64,000 bases of DNA from CAXXFQ01 sp963674475 (GCA_963674475.2 CAXXFQ010000008.1:1-64000); one strand, 5' to 3'; counted from the first letter of the stretch, positions 1-11,710 are shown. Notes: generated by a model from the letters alone, not told the origin. Translations and numbers: made by a program.

Positions 1-3000
1 AACAATGGTCCGATGTGGCGATGGACGTCGACGGTGATTTTGTGATCGTTTGGTCCAGCTATGGACAAGAAAAAGGCGGTCAGACCGGCTTGGGCAACGG
101 AATCTATGGCCGTCGGTTCGATTCGAACGGCATTGCGTTGGGGCAAGAATTCCAAGTCAACACGACGACCGCCGGGGATCAGAAGTACCCGAGTGTCGCC
201 GTTGGTGCCGATCTGAGTGATGACGGAATGTTTGTTGTCGTCTGGCAAAGCGAGCAAAACGGCAAGGGTTCGGATATCATCGGACGGACTTTTTACCAGA
301 ACGGGGCTCCCGTGATGAGCCCTTACAGCGGGGAGTTCCTGGTTAACGATACGACGGCCGGCAATCAAATCATGCCGGATGTGGCCATCAAGCTCGATGC
401 GTCGACCTTTGTCGTTACCTGGTCGAGCCAAGACGGAATCGGAGACGATAGCGGTTACGGGGTCTATACCAAGGCGTTCGATGCCTTGACCGATAAAGAA
501 CAAACCGTTCGTTATGACTACCAAGGCAATCCGATCGATATTGTAGACGGAAGGGTAGTTTCCGATTATCCTTTCATGAATGGCGAAGTCTACGGTTATG
601 AAGTGGTGATTGGTGTAGACCAGAGTTTTGTCATTGAAGATTTGGACGTGCGAATCGATGTGTCGCACCAAGATCCGAGCGACCTCTGGTGTTGGTTGGT
701 TGGTCCGGCGGTCTACGATGAAGAAAATCCTGACGCCGATCCGACCTACCCGACCATTCTCTTGTTCTCCGGCGTGCCGACATCCGGAGATGCCGAAGGT
801 TACACCGATTCCGGTTACAACGGGGTCGATTTCCGGAACACTACCTTCGACGACGAAGCGCTGATTTCGATTGATGACGATGAATCGGGAGCCCTTCCGC
901 CGTTTGAGGGTTCTTATCAACCGATCGATTCGCTTTCCTATTTCGACGGAATGAACGCCGTTGGCGAGTGGCGTTTGGTTATCTTGGACAACGACCCGCT
1001 CGGCGATCCGGATGTTTATGACTATGACTATGGTCGTATCGATGAGCTGGACAGCGGTCGCCTTTTGGACTGGGGATTGACCTTCACGCGGAACTCGGCC
1101 ATCAGTCCCGAGTCGTTGGTCAACTCGACGACCATGGGGAATCAGATGTATTCCTCGATCGCGATGGACTATGCCGGAAACTACGTGGTTACCTGGTGCG
1201 GTTATGGTGATCAGGAAGACGAGGAAGATACCAGCCAGTATGGCGTTTTCCTCCAAGAGTTTAGCGCCGCCGGAAGTAGAACCGGTGGGGAGACTCGCGT
1301 CAACAACAGTACCAAAGGAATGCAATGGCTTGCCTCGGTCGGTGCGGATGCCAACGGAAATTATGTCGTTGCCTGGACCGGGGATATTGCCGATAGCCAA
1401 ACTCAGACCGGTGTTTACCATTCGGCCAGTGCCTCGGTGGAGAGTAAAATCGATTTGATCGGGCCGATCGTGTCGCAGGTTGCCGACTCCGAGGGGAACT
1501 CGCTTCGCAACGGTGGTGTGGTCAATTCGGAATCGCTCAATCAGATGATTGTGACTTTCAGCGAGAACATGTCCCAGTTGAAAAATGCTGACGGACAGCA
1601 GTCGTTCGAGAGTGTGGAGAATCCGGAGAACTGGATGATCTCGAAGGGCGGAAGCCCGATCGTTGGCGGGATTACCGAGGTTGATTTCAACTTCAATCCC
1701 GAGACGGAACAATTCGAAGCGACCCTTACTTTTAAAGAGGGTTTGGCACCTGGTCGATACGAATTGACGGTTTTGGACACGATGACCGATTTGGCGGGCA
1801 ACCGTCTGGACGGCGATTTCGACGGTACCCCCCGCGACCGATACCTCGGAATCCGGAAGCAACGGCTACACGATGGCCTTCTATGTTGCCGACGGAGCGG
1901 CCACCTTCGGTCCGGAGATTTTGGTAAACGGGAATCAGGAGTTGATCCAGGTTCTCGCGGAAAGCTCCGGATACACCGAGTATGCGGCCGGACAGGGACA
2001 GCAGACTTCGGTCCGCTCGACCGCGATCGACGACAATGGCGATTTTGTGGTCGTTTGGTCTGAATACGCTGCCAACGGGACCTCCGACGTTTACTTCCAG
2101 ATGTTCAACGTTGACGGGACGCAGAAGGGCGAACCGGTTTTGGTCAACAAGATCACCGCGGGGAATCAACTCAACGCCTCGGTGGCGATGGACGCGGCGG
2201 GCGACTTCACCGTGGTTTGGGAATCGACCAACCCGTTGCTCCCCAATAGCGGTTTGGACATCTATGCCCAACGGTTCAATGCCGACGGAACCCGGGTACT
2301 CAACGATACGTACCAAGATCGGATTGACGAAGATCCGATTCGGGCGATCAACGGATTTGACCAACTGGTGGCGCAAGGGGCGATTGCTTCGGACGTGACC
2401 AAGAGTGAGATCGAAACGTTGGTGAATACCGACTGGTCGGGTCAGCAGTTCAACGCCGAAGTGGCGATGGACTCCTACGGCAACACCGTAATTGTCTGGA
2501 CGTCGTCGGCCCAGTCGTTCTCCTACTTCGAAGGGATCAACGCCCAGATTTACGATATCTACGGCCGTCCCTCGGGCGAAGAAATCCAAGTCAGCGAAAG
2601 CTATCAGTTGCTTCGCGAGGATAATCACGCACTGCCGGGAGCGACCGGACCGGGATCGTCCGCGGCGTTTCGTTCGAATCCAAGCGTGGCCATGAGCGAC
2701 GACGGCCAGTTCGTCGTGGCCTGGGACGACATGCTTTCGCAGAGCAACGGCATCGTCATGAACACGACCGTCATGGCGAAGGTCTTCTCCTTGAACGGGC
2801 ATTCTCTGACTCCAAAGCCGTTTGAGGTCGATATGCCCGGCACGGAGATTTCCGACGATGATGGAAGTGTCCCGGGAGACACTTACAGCGGAACGGACGA
2901 AATGCGAGCCGCCCGAAATCCCCAGGTGGCGATGGACGGAGATGGAGACTTCGTGATTGTGTACGAAGCCTATCGTGACAACGACATCATCGACTACGAA

Positions 3001-6000
3001 GCCAGTTACGGGATCTACTATCAGTACTTCGATATGGAGAAGGTCGGTCCGGGCTCGCAGGACGTGACCATTTCGTTCGCAACCGATTTTGTCCAGCAGG
3101 CCAATGAAGTCTGGTCGGCACAAATCGAAGACGTCGACGAGAGTTATTTGTATATCAGCGAAACTTCGTACGACCTTTATGAAGCTTACGGTTTAGATCA
3201 GGTCAATCCGAGCGTGTCGATGGACGCCAACGGCAATTTCGCGATTGTCTGGAACGGAAACGGTGCCGTGGGTGACCCGCTCAATCCGGGCGAGCCGGAT
3301 TACTTGTCCAACGAAGATTCCAGCGGGGTCTTTATCCGTTGGTTCCACGCTTCCGATGGCCAACCGGCTGCTCCGCTTGATACTGCGCAACGGGTCAATA
3401 TGACCAGCGGCGGCATTCAAGAACTGCCGACCGTGGCGATGAACCGCAATGGGGACGCGGTAGTGTCTTGGAGTGGTGCGGGAGTGGGGGACGAGCACGG
3501 GATCTTTGCCCGACAGTATGTTAACACGGCCGATACGGCCGGTCCGATGCCGACCGAGCTGTACTTGCCCACCCCGGGTTCGGAAGATGACGATGCGGCT
3601 TTCCTCGCTGATGGCGATACGGCTTTCGGCAGTGTGCAGCAAATGTATGTCGTCTTCAATGAAGAGATGAATACGCTTGGTGGGGCGGACGGGCTTCAGA
3701 GTATCTTGAATGTGGACAACTGGGCCATCGTCAATGGTGCCGGTCAGGAACTCCAAGGAGTGATTGAAAGTGTCGATTTCGAGCTGAACGAGTCGCTTAA
3801 CAAGTGGGTTGCCACGGTGAATTTCACTTCGCCGTTGCCCAACGGGACTTACGAACTGGTGGCACGAACCGAGATCACCGACGTGGCCGGACATATGCTC
3901 GGCCGAACCGGTCACCGGATCGATGGGACCGGGGAGTACGGAAATGATGTCTCCTCGTTGGTTTGGGTGAAGGACGAGATCGGCGGTTACTGGGCCTTCC
4001 CCGCGTTGGAACCGTTTACCAGCCCGAGAGGCGGTTTCGCGTTCAACTTCAATGTGAACGACACGATCCCGGGTGATCCGGTTTGGGGAACCCGTGATGA
4101 GCAGGTGAACCAGTTCGACTACGGGAAGCAGTGCAACTCGACGATCGCCCGTGCCGCCGACGGCAGCTATGTGGTTTCGTGGGTTGATTACACCCCGGTT
4201 GGAGTGGTTTATTATACCGCCGACGCGCAAGAAGGAGAGAACGGAGAGCTTTCCGCTGGAAGCTACACGATCGACGTCAATGGCGAAGAATTCACGATAG
4301 ACACTCGTATTTCCAAGCCGAAGCTGGTTTACGAAGCCGATATCAAGGCCCAGCGGTTCGATTTCTGGGGACGGGAAATCGGCGATGAGATCCTGATCAA
4401 CAGTATCACGACCGGCGATCAGGTCGAGCCGGATGTTGCGATCGATGACGACGGAAATTTCGTGGTCGTCTGGTCCGGGACCGCGGCCGTGGCCTACGAT
4501 GCCTCGGCGGATGTTCACGATGGGGAAGGTACCTCTAACGATAATAATCTTCCCTTTAGTTTCGGCGATCTTGGCGTTTTGAAAGTCGACTGGCTCGTCG
4601 ATCGGTATGACTCCTTTGGTAACACGACGGGAAAATGGCTTGTCATGGACGAGACGGGGGTCTTTGCCCAGCGTTTCGACAGTGATGGAGAAACGGTTGG
4701 TGGACAATTCATGGTCAACGAGACGACCCATGAAACGCAAAGCCAACCGGCCGTGGCGATGAATCCGGGGACCGGCGATTTCGTCGTGACTTGGAACAGT
4801 TACGAGCAAGACGGCAGCCAAGGTGGAATTGTGGCTCGGGCCTTCAACAGGAACGCCGTGGGCGGAGACGAATTCCTGGTCAATACGCTGACCGCCGGGA
4901 TGCAACAGAATCCTGATATCGCCATTGATCGCGAAGGGGATTATGTCATCACGTGGGAAAGTGAGAACGTCGATTCGGCCGGATATGGCATTGTGGCACG
5001 ACGGTTTGACGCCAACCACAATTCGCTTGGCAATCAGTTCCGGGTCAACGAAAGCCAGCAAGGCAATCAGGTCGATCCGGCAATCGCCTGTGACGATCTG
5101 GGGAATTTTGTGGTTGCCTGGGAAACGGCAGACGGCAGTGGGTTCGGGATTTCGGCCAAGCTGTATAACCGCAACGGCGGAGTGACGAAATCGGAATTCC
5201 GAGTCAATGAAATGACCGAAGGGGCCCAAATCGATCCGGCTGTCGCCATGAGCAGCGGCCATGGTTTTGTCGTCACGTGGACCTCCTTCGGCCAGGACGA
5301 TTTCCTCAACGGCGATCCGGACGATACGAATTGCAACGACTACGGCATCTACGCTCGGATGTTCAACGACAACGGGTCGGATTATGTTGACGATCGGGTT
5401 AGCCCGAGTCGGGTCGGCGAGTTCCGGGTGAATGCCGAGGTCGAAGGGGATCAAGTCGAGTCGGCCGTGGCGATGGACGCCAGTGGCTACTATATGGTCA
5501 CCTGGACCGGCCCAAACCGGCACGATAAAGATTACGAAGTCGTCATTACGGGGGCTGATATTGATCTCGCGGATTATGTAATTGACTACAGCGAAGGTTC
5601 CGGCGTCGATTACCTTTACACACCGAGCCATCCTTCCAGGGGAGTCATTTATGGAGCCGAGGCGGAGACGGAGGTCTCGGTCAACTTGGGATGGAACGCC
5701 GGTTCGGGACAAAATGGGGACTCTTCGAATGAGGACCTGATGTTCAACGCCTCGGGAACTTTCACGACGCTCCGTCAGCTGCCCGATCCGCTTAGGTACA
5801 GCTATCCTGCTCCTGGAGGTGACGGGGGAGATGCCGGTGATGACAACGAAGCCGGTGATGGCCTTGATTACGAATTGGCGAACCTCTTGTTGGACAGTGA
5901 ATCGACCTCGATTTACTCCCGTTTGATCGATCCGCCACCGGTGGCGGTCGACGACGTCGTCGAAGAAATCGTGATCCAAGGGACCAGTGGAAACGACACG

Positions 6001-6512
6001 ATCGAGTTCCTCGGAGGGCCGAGTTCCAATGGCTGGATCGTCAAGGTCAACGGGGCGATTCGAGAAATCGGTTCGAACGTCAAGGCGATTCGATTCGACG
6101 GGCTTGGCGGTGGCGACACGTTTGTGTTCCACGGCTCGGGAGCCGACGACGTTATTGACCTGGCGGCTGACGGAAGTAGTTTTGCCAGTGAAAACTACAC
6201 GATCACCGTCGACGGATTTGAAACGGTACTTGCCGAAAAGAGCGGTGGAAACGATCTGGTCACGTTGCACGACTCGACCGGGAACGACACGCTCGTTGCC
6301 AATCCGGGCGAGACGACCATGACCGGCTCCGGCGTTACCTTGATTGCTGAAGGTTTTGATTCGGTGGTCGCCGTTTCCGAAAACGGTGGCTCCGACACGG
6401 CCAAAATGTACGACTCGGTCGGAGCGGATACTTTCACGAGCTATCCGACGTTGGCGACCATCGACGGCAATGGTTATCACGTCTCGGCTGAAGGGTTCCG
6501 TTATGTCATGGC
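1..6512 (+). CDS. Giant secreted repeat protein (partial at 5' edge, frameshifted, truncated at 3' end)
   Basis: Extracellular or surface protein; biochemical role unknown. The visible part is about 2,170 codons. Most of it consists of roughly 50-residue repeats with the pattern VAMDxxGDFVVVW...RFDxxG...EFxVNxxTxGxQ. Other parts can be seen: a P-domain-like stretch (nt 590-1095, ending in GEWRLVILDND), two SbsA/Big_5-like Ig domains (nt 1450-1825 and 3540-3950, with VTFSENM and VVFNEEM motifs), and a C-terminal series of DSxGxDT repeats (nt 5970-6500). The reading frame changes at a run of six C at 1828-1833. Upstream is read in the frame of nt 15, downstream in the frame of nt 1873, and both halves keep the same repeat pattern, so this is one gene. 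At about 6512 the repeat (GFRYVMA) breaks off and the sequence becomes the antisense of another gene. The C-terminus is therefore missing. The protein has the same C-terminal repeat type as the gene at 61571. Confidence 0.85.
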
Positions 6513-7116
6513 CCCGTTTCGAAAGTTCGTCGAGCCCGATCCGCGGAATGAGGCTCTCGGGGATCCTGTCTTCGAGATTCACGAGGACCAGCATCCGGTC
6601 GCGCCGAATGAGCGTGTAACCCTTGGTCAGCAAGACGCCGTTGATCAGGTCGATCGCCTCGGTCGGTGTGTATTCTCGAGTGTCGGTGTAATTGAACGAT
6701 CCCGGCGGCGGCGCGTCGAGGACCAGTGACAGGTCGGCCTGCTCGGCCAGCCATTGGAGCACGTCGATCCACGGTTGGAATCGGAACTGGAAACGAAGCT
6801 TGACCGGTCCGGCCGGTTTTTCTTGCTTCGCCTGCCGGGCGGTTACAGTTGGTGCCGCAGCCGGTTTTTTCGCCGGAGCAGCAGCCGGGGCTACAGCCGG
6901 GGCCGGTTTTTTTGTCGGACTGGGTTGGGCCACCGGGACGACGGGCGGTTTCTCTGCATTGGCCTTTGGGGCGGCCTCGGCTTTGGGAGGACTCTTCTTG
7001 GGCGGTTCGGCGGCCGAAAGTTTGTCTAGGCCGATCGGGCCGAATGTCAGCGCGGTTGAGACGATTCCCAACAAAAGGATGCGGGAAATCGGTCGCAACG
7101 GTATACGAAATGCCAT
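6513..7116 (-). CDS. Secretin-like (GspD/PilQ N-domain) exported protein, 5' fragment only
   Basis: The start ATG is at 7116, with GGAG about 13 nt upstream. The N-terminus has a hydrophobic signal segment (ILLLGIVSTALTF). A Pro/Ala/Lys-rich linker follows (residues 35-100), then a short-domain module resembling the secretin N0/STN fold: LQWLAEQADLSLVLDAPPPG, FNYTD, YTPTEAIDLINGVLLTKGYTLIRRDRML. Planctomycete secretin-like proteins with this arrangement normally continue for several hundred residues after a motif like LDELSKRG. Here the match ends at that motif (about 6513), and the frame runs on, without a stop, through the antisense of the left-hand giant gene. I read only the first 200 codons as real. 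The gene is either cut by a rearrangement or joined wrongly in assembly. Family assignment is from recognisable motifs; secretin function is inferred. Confidence 0.7.
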
Positions 7117-7624
7117 TTTCTTCTTCTACTCCACAGGCGGGAAGGAAACAGGGGCAGGTGCATGACGATCGAACTCTAGGATTCTGTCGAGATTTTCTTT
7201 GTGAGTGGATCTCGACCAAGCGGAGTGACCAAGCACATTTCCCCTGAGCAGTCAGGGAGGAGGGGCCGTTCCCAAGGGTGGTAAGTCCCCTTCCGGGCGG
7301 ACTTGTTTGGGAGCCCCAAGGCGGGGCAGGTGACCTCTCCAGTTTAGGCGGGAATAACTTCCCCTAACTTAACCTAAATTGCCTATAAAGTAAAGGTTGA
7401 CGTTTCTCGTGAAGACCGTCGGCTTTTGGGCCTGGCCGGTGAGAGATGTAGGGGTTGTTTCTGTTTTACAGGCTGAGTCGAGGGGTTAAGGGATTGCCCC
7501 TCTAAGGCATGGTTTTGCGATCTTCTTACTCCCGACCCTCCTCAAATGGGATGAGGGAGTCTAAAATGATCGTTCTTTCTCCCCGGCGTAAAAGGAATCC
7601 AACCATTTAGGAGTTCAAGAAACG
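7117..7624. other. Divergent intergenic region
   Basis: This is the upstream region for both the secretin-like fragment (minus) and folD (plus). It is rich in C/G runs (for example 7251-7290) and has a TATAAA at 7384-7389 without a convincing -35. I see no RNA gene or strong hairpin. Confidence 0.4.
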
Positions 7625-8491
7625 GTGACCGCAACGATCCTCGACGGAAAGGCGATGGCCCAGGAAATCCGCGGCGAACTGGCCGAACAGACCGCCGCGT
7701 TTATCGAAAAGACCGGCGTGACCCCCTGTTTGGCGGCCGTTCTGATCGGCGACGACCCGGCCAGTCAGGTTTATGTCCGCAATAAGCAAAAGGCTTGCGA
7801 AAAGGTAGGAATTACCAGCCAGATGCACCGGCTGCCCGAATCGACGACGACCGAGGAGCTGTTGGCGTTGGTCGACCGGCTCAATCGGGACGACGCGGTT
7901 CACGGGATTCTGGTCCAATTACCGTTGCCAAAGGGACTCGACGAGTCGCGGGTCCTGCGGGCCGTCAGCCCGGCGAAAGATGTCGACGCGTTCCATCCGG
8001 AGAACGTCGGCCTGATCGTTCAGAATCAGCCCCGTTTTCTCCCTTGTACGCCGCACGGGATTCAACAGCTGCTGGTTCGCAAAGGGATCGAGACGTCCGG
8101 CGCGAATGTGGTCATTTTGGGACGCAGCGATATCGTCGGCAAGCCGATGGGGATCATGCTGATGCAGCGCGGCGCGGGCGCCGATGCGACGGTGACCGTC
8201 TGTCACAGCCGGACCAAAGACCTGGCGGCCGTTTGTCGCGCGGCCGATATCCTGGTCGTGGCGATCGGGCGGGCCAACTTTGTCACGGCCGACATGGTCA
8301 AGCCGGGCGCGACGGTGATCGATGTCGGGATCAACCGGACGGAAGCCGGTCTGGTCGGCGATGTTGATTTCGAGTCGGTCAAGGAGACGGCCGGTTATTT
8401 GACGCCGGTACCGGGCGGGGTCGGACCGTTGACGGTGACAATGTTGCTGTACAACACATTGAAAGCAGCCGAAAAGGCAGTAGAAAAGTAG
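7625..8491 (+). CDS. folD: Bifunctional methylenetetrahydrofolate dehydrogenase / methenyltetrahydrofolate cyclohydrolase
   Basis: A cytoplasmic one-carbon enzyme. It oxidises 5,10-methylene-THF with NADP+ and hydrolyses methenyl-THF to 10-formyl-THF for purine and formyl-Met synthesis. Its 288 residues match the usual FolD length. Visible signatures are YVRNKQKAC (Tyr50 and Lys54, the cyclohydrolase Lys motif), VQLPLP, KDVDAFHPENVG (usually DGFHP), LPCTPHG, the NADP-binding GRSDIVGKPM, VTVCHS, and the C-terminal PVPGGVGPLTVTMLLYNT. The start is GTG at 7625 with TTAGGAG at 7608-7614. It appears monocistronic; a hairpin repeat begins 7 nt after the stop. Confidence 0.97.
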   Translation: MTATILDGKAMAQEIRGELAEQTAAFIEKTGVTPCLAAVLIGDDPASQVYVRNKQKACEKVGITSQMHRLPESTTTEELLALVDRLNRDDAVHGILVQLPLPKGLDESRVLRAVSPAKDVDAFHPENVGLIVQNQPRFLPCTPHGIQQLLVRKGIETSGANVVILGRSDIVGKPMGIMLMQRGAGADATVTVCHSRTKDLAAVCRAADILVVAIGRANFVTADMVKPGATVIDVGINRTEAGLVGDVDFESVKETAGYLTPVPGGVGPLTVTMLLYNTLKAAEKAVEK

Positions 8492-8497
8492 AAAAAA

Positions 8498-8625
8498 GAG
8501 GGATTGCGAAGCAAACCCGGTCCAAAAAGTTTTTGCAGCGGAGAGTTTGAGAGGGGACAATTTTCAAAATGTCCCCTCTCATTTAATAAACACAGGCGAC
8601 GGCGCAGCCATCGCTCCTTTCTTCC
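8498..8625 (+). repeat. Modular hairpin repeat, half element (copy 1)
   Basis: This is a single half element directly after folD. Order: A-rich lead, hairpin A (8500-8518, one mismatch), core GGTCCAAAAAGTTTTT (8519-8534), hairpin B (arms 8549-8559 and 8570-8580, perfect 11-bp stem), hairpin C (8596-8614, GCGACGGC-GCA-GCCATCGC, one mismatch), then a T/C-rich tail. See the copies at 14736, 18359, 24643, 34388, 51416, 51731 and 57262. Confidence 0.9.
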
Positions 8626-9075
8626 TTCCTTCGCTCACGCTTCAATCCTTCTCGCCCTGAGCAATCCAAACCGTTCGCCAACATCAGGGCGGTTCGCGGA
8701 ACCAGTCCGCGCAAAACACGACCTTCAGGTTATTGAGAAGTCGAGTTTCGACAAATCAAGCTCTTTCCGAGGCAACTGACTCGTCTCCTGTACCCTCCCC
8801 CCCTCTCTGAGCCGGTTTTAGGGCCTCTGCTGGGCACTTTTCCTTCCGGTTATCCCTCTATCGCCATAATCGGCCTAATTGCCCTAACGGAAAACTTCCG
8901 CCTATCCGCAAGCTTCCCTTTATTTATCTATTTTACCTGACCCTTTTAGTTTCTCGTGTGGGCGGCCGATTTTACCGCTACTGGGGCATGTAGTCTATCG
9001 ATTGAGCGTCGGTCCTTTGAACGATGCTTCCTTCCTACACGCACGAACTTGGAAGAGAGAAGAAGGGAGTTGTCT
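8626..9075. other. Intergenic region, nothing recognised
   Basis: 450 bp between repeat copy 1 and the histone-like gene. Reading frames here are short and show no protein-like composition. No tRNA-like cloverleaf or clear promoter was seen. Confidence 0.4.
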
Positions 9076-9861
9076 GTGGCAAAGACAAAAACCAGTGCCA
9101 AATCCGCGAAGCCCGTAAAACGGACGACCGCAGGCGGCGGCTTGAAATCAAGCCGTGGCTCGAAAACCAGCGGCGGCTCGAAATCGAGTCAAAGCTTGAA
9201 GACCAGTTCTAAGGCGACCGCCAAGGCGACGGGGACTCGATCGAAAAAGGGGACGAGCGACTCTTCTTCTAAACGAACCGATCCAACCAAGCAAAAGGGT
9301 GCTTCGGAAATGAAAACGGAAAATTCGACCAAAACGAAAAAACGTTCCAGCAGAGTGACCACAGTGAAAGCCGAATCAAAAACAAAAAAAGCGACCGTCT
9401 CGAAAAAATCTTCGACCAAAGTGTCGGCCACCCGAGCGAAAGCCAAATCCAAAGCGAAAACGGCCGAAGAGAAACTGCTCGAATCGCTCCCCGAAGACAC
9501 CGTCACGATCGATCGCCGTCGGAAAGAGGAGCCGGTCAAGGTCGAGCGGCGTCAAAAGGTCACGCGACGACGTCAGATCGATCCGACCACCTGCGAGCGA
9601 AACTACAGCGACGATGAAATTGAATTCATGGCCGCCTTGGATGAATACAAACGCAGCAGCGGTCGGATGTTCCCGACGTGCAGCGAAGTTCTCGAGGTGC
9701 TAAAAAACCTGGGTTACCAGAAGGTTCTTGAATCGCAAGAGATCGAGGGGGAAGAGAAAAAAGAGGGGGAAGAAGGAGAGGAAGCGGTTCGGACAGAAGC
9801 GGAAACCGATTTGCTTGCCCCTTCTTTTGTCAGCGAAACGGCCGAACTCTTGACCGTTTAG
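9076..9861 (+). CDS. Histone H1-like Lys/Ser/Thr-rich protein with conserved planctomycete C-terminal domain
   Basis: 261 residues from GTG 9076, chosen because GGAG lies 6 nt upstream and the longer frame from 8956 has an atypical N-terminus. Residues 1-150 are low-complexity and very basic (Lys, Ser, Thr and Ala in KKxS/KAK runs), like bacterial H1/HctB-type nucleoid proteins. Around residues 170-215 a folded domain follows: IDPTTCERNYSDDEIEFMAAL...SSGRMFPTCSEVLEVLKNLGYQK, a pattern I recognise from planctomycete proteins. The C-terminus is Glu-rich. The basic tail suggests binding to DNA or RNA; the role of the conserved domain is unknown. A terminator follows 62 nt after the stop. Confidence 0.8.
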   Translation: MAKTKTSAKSAKPVKRTTAGGGLKSSRGSKTSGGSKSSQSLKTSSKATAKATGTRSKKGTSDSSSKRTDPTKQKGASEMKTENSTKTKKRSSRVTTVKAESKTKKATVSKKSSTKVSATRAKAKSKAKTAEEKLLESLPEDTVTIDRRRKEEPVKVERRQKVTRRRQIDPTTCERNYSDDEIEFMAALDEYKRSSGRMFPTCSEVLEVLKNLGYQKVLESQEIEGEEKKEGEEGEEAVRTEAETDLLAPSFVSETAELLTV

Positions 9862-9923
9862 CGGCGGTTTCTTTCAAGGCTACCTCGTTGACCGAGGGTG
9901 CCTTATAATAGGGATTGGAATGA

Positions 9924-9958
9924 GCCGGTCGTCGGCATGCCCCGCGGCCGGTTTTTTT
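9924..9958 (+). terminator. Rho-independent terminator after the histone-like gene
   Basis: 8-bp stem GCCGGTCG / CGGCCGGT (9924-9931 with 9945-9952, two wobble pairs), then a run of seven T. Confidence 0.7.
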
Positions 9959-10152
9959 AGATTACCTTCGGGATCATGGTCGCGATTCGTTGGTCCCGGT
10001 AGAGACGGACGGGGAATCGTCTTAGACCACACGGGGAAGGATTCGGGTAGTTATCTTGGAAAAGATACCGCCGACTTTCGAATTGCTTTCCTTGTGTGAG
10101 AACTGCCCGATGGAAGGAAAAGTGCCCGTATGATTGGGAGGCGGGAGTAATC

Positions 10153-11680
10153 GTGGATCATCAGGATTCTCCATCGAAACCTCCTTCCCAGCCGACCAAG
10201 GTGGTCCTCGCGCCGCCGAAGGTGGACGAGCCGGAACGATCGACCGTGACCGACTTGCCCTGGTGGGAAACGGTGCGGGGGCGATCTTTTTCCAGCTTTT
10301 TTTTAAGCGGTCTTTTTCATCTGACCTTGCTGGTCTGTTTGGCGTTGGTCTATTTCTATCAACCGGTCGAAGGGGTTCCCGGCTTGACGGTTTGGGTCGA
10401 TGACGCGGTCCGTTTGGAAACGACCCAGACGACCAAGCCGCAGCCGGAAGAGGCGGTTCGCGACTGGCAAGAGGGGGAAGTTTTTCTTGCCGCTCCCGAG
10501 GCGATCGTTCCTGAAACCGAATCCGGCGGTAAGGTCGAGACGCGGCCGACTCCCTCGTCATGGGCTCCGTTGGGGATCGATCGGGGCGAATTGGCCCGTC
10601 GGGTCGAGTCGGGCGGAAAAGGCCGACTGGCCGGTCGAAGTCGAGAGAACCGCGATCGGTTGGTCCGTCAACGGGGCGGAAACGGCGGGAGCGAGGCGGC
10701 CGTCGAACGGGGACTCCGCTGGTTGGCTGCCCAACAGGACGACGACGGCGGTTGGTCGTTGGTTCCCGACCCGAAATCGAACCGCCCCCCCGTATGCCAA
10801 TCCGGGGAAACTTCCGCGACGCCAATCGGCGACCGGTCTGGCGCTGTTGCCTTTTCTTGGCGCCGGATACACTCATCAAAGCGGGCCGTACAAAGAACTG
10901 GTCGACCGCGGAATTTATTTCCTCCTGAGCCATTCGAACACGGAAGCCGGGCGGGGAATCAGTCTGTTGGAAGATCCGATCAAGCCGATGTACGCCCAGG
11001 GGATCGGCACGTTGGCCGTCTGCGAGGCGTATGCGATGACCGACGATCCGGCGCTAAGGAGTTTCGCGCAAGGGCTGGTCGATTTCATCGTTTTTGCCCA
11101 AGACAAAAAAAGGGGCGGCTGGCGTTACTATCCGGGGGAACTGGGCGATACGACCGTCACCGGTTGGCAGATGATGGCGCTGAAAAGTGCTGAAGCGGCC
11201 GGGCTCAATGTCCCGTCGGAGGCACTGCGCGGGGCGAGCCGATTCCTCGATTCGGTCCAGTCCGACGGCGGCGCTAAATACGGCTATATGGACACCAGAC
11301 CCCGTCCCGCGACGACGGCGATCGGACTGCTCTGTCGGATGTACACCGGATGGTCTCGGAGTCATACCGGATTGAAACGGGGGGTCAAAACGTTGAGCAA
11401 ATGGAGCCCGTCGGCAACCGACCTGTATTACAACTATTACGCCACGCAAGTCCTAAGCCACTGGGAAGGGGCCCCTTGGAAACGGTGGAACGAGACGATG
11501 CGGGACTATCTCATCAAGACCCAGTCAAGCGAACGGCTCGAGGCGGGCAGTTGGTATTTCCCCGATCCCAACGGGGACGTGGGCGGCCGTCTCTATAACA
11601 CGGCGATGGCCGTCATGATTCTCGAGATCTACTACCGTTATCTGCCGATCTACAAGACCAAGTCGTTGGTCGTCGAATAG
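10153..11680 (+). CDS. Membrane-anchored prenyltransferase/squalene-oxidase-repeat protein (frameshifted)
   Basis: A planctomycete protein with an alpha/alpha-barrel terpene-cyclase-like fold. Its substrate is unknown and it is unlikely to be a true squalene cyclase. GTG 10153 has GGGAG 5 nt upstream. One membrane helix (FFLSGLFHLTLLVCLALVYFY, residues about 50-70) is followed by a Glu/Pro-rich linker. The repeat domain begins at AVERGLRWLAAQQDDDGGW. The frame breaks at a run of seven C (10785-10791): the N-terminal frame ends near DPKSNR and the other frame continues with PPYANPGKLPRRQSATGLALLPFLGAGYTHQ. Typical repeats follow (GIYFLLSHSN, GGWRYYPGELGDTTVTGWQMMALKSA, DLYYNYYATQVLSHW). Because the protein sequence joins smoothly across the run, a sequencing indel is likelier than a pseudogene. 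Confidence 0.88.
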
Positions 11681-11710
11681 GATCGAAAACGGAATTGACC
11701 CGGGAAACGA

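Noticed and set aside
3193..6512. Open minus-strand frame continuing the secretin-like fragment for another 1,100 codons
   Set aside because: It is the antisense of the giant repeat gene; the sequence is the mirror of its VAMD/VVVW repeats and has no protein-like family signal.
9887..9908. TTGACC with TATAAT near 9890
   Set aside because: The spacer is only 10 bp, far too short for a promoter; the area is instead upstream of a terminator.
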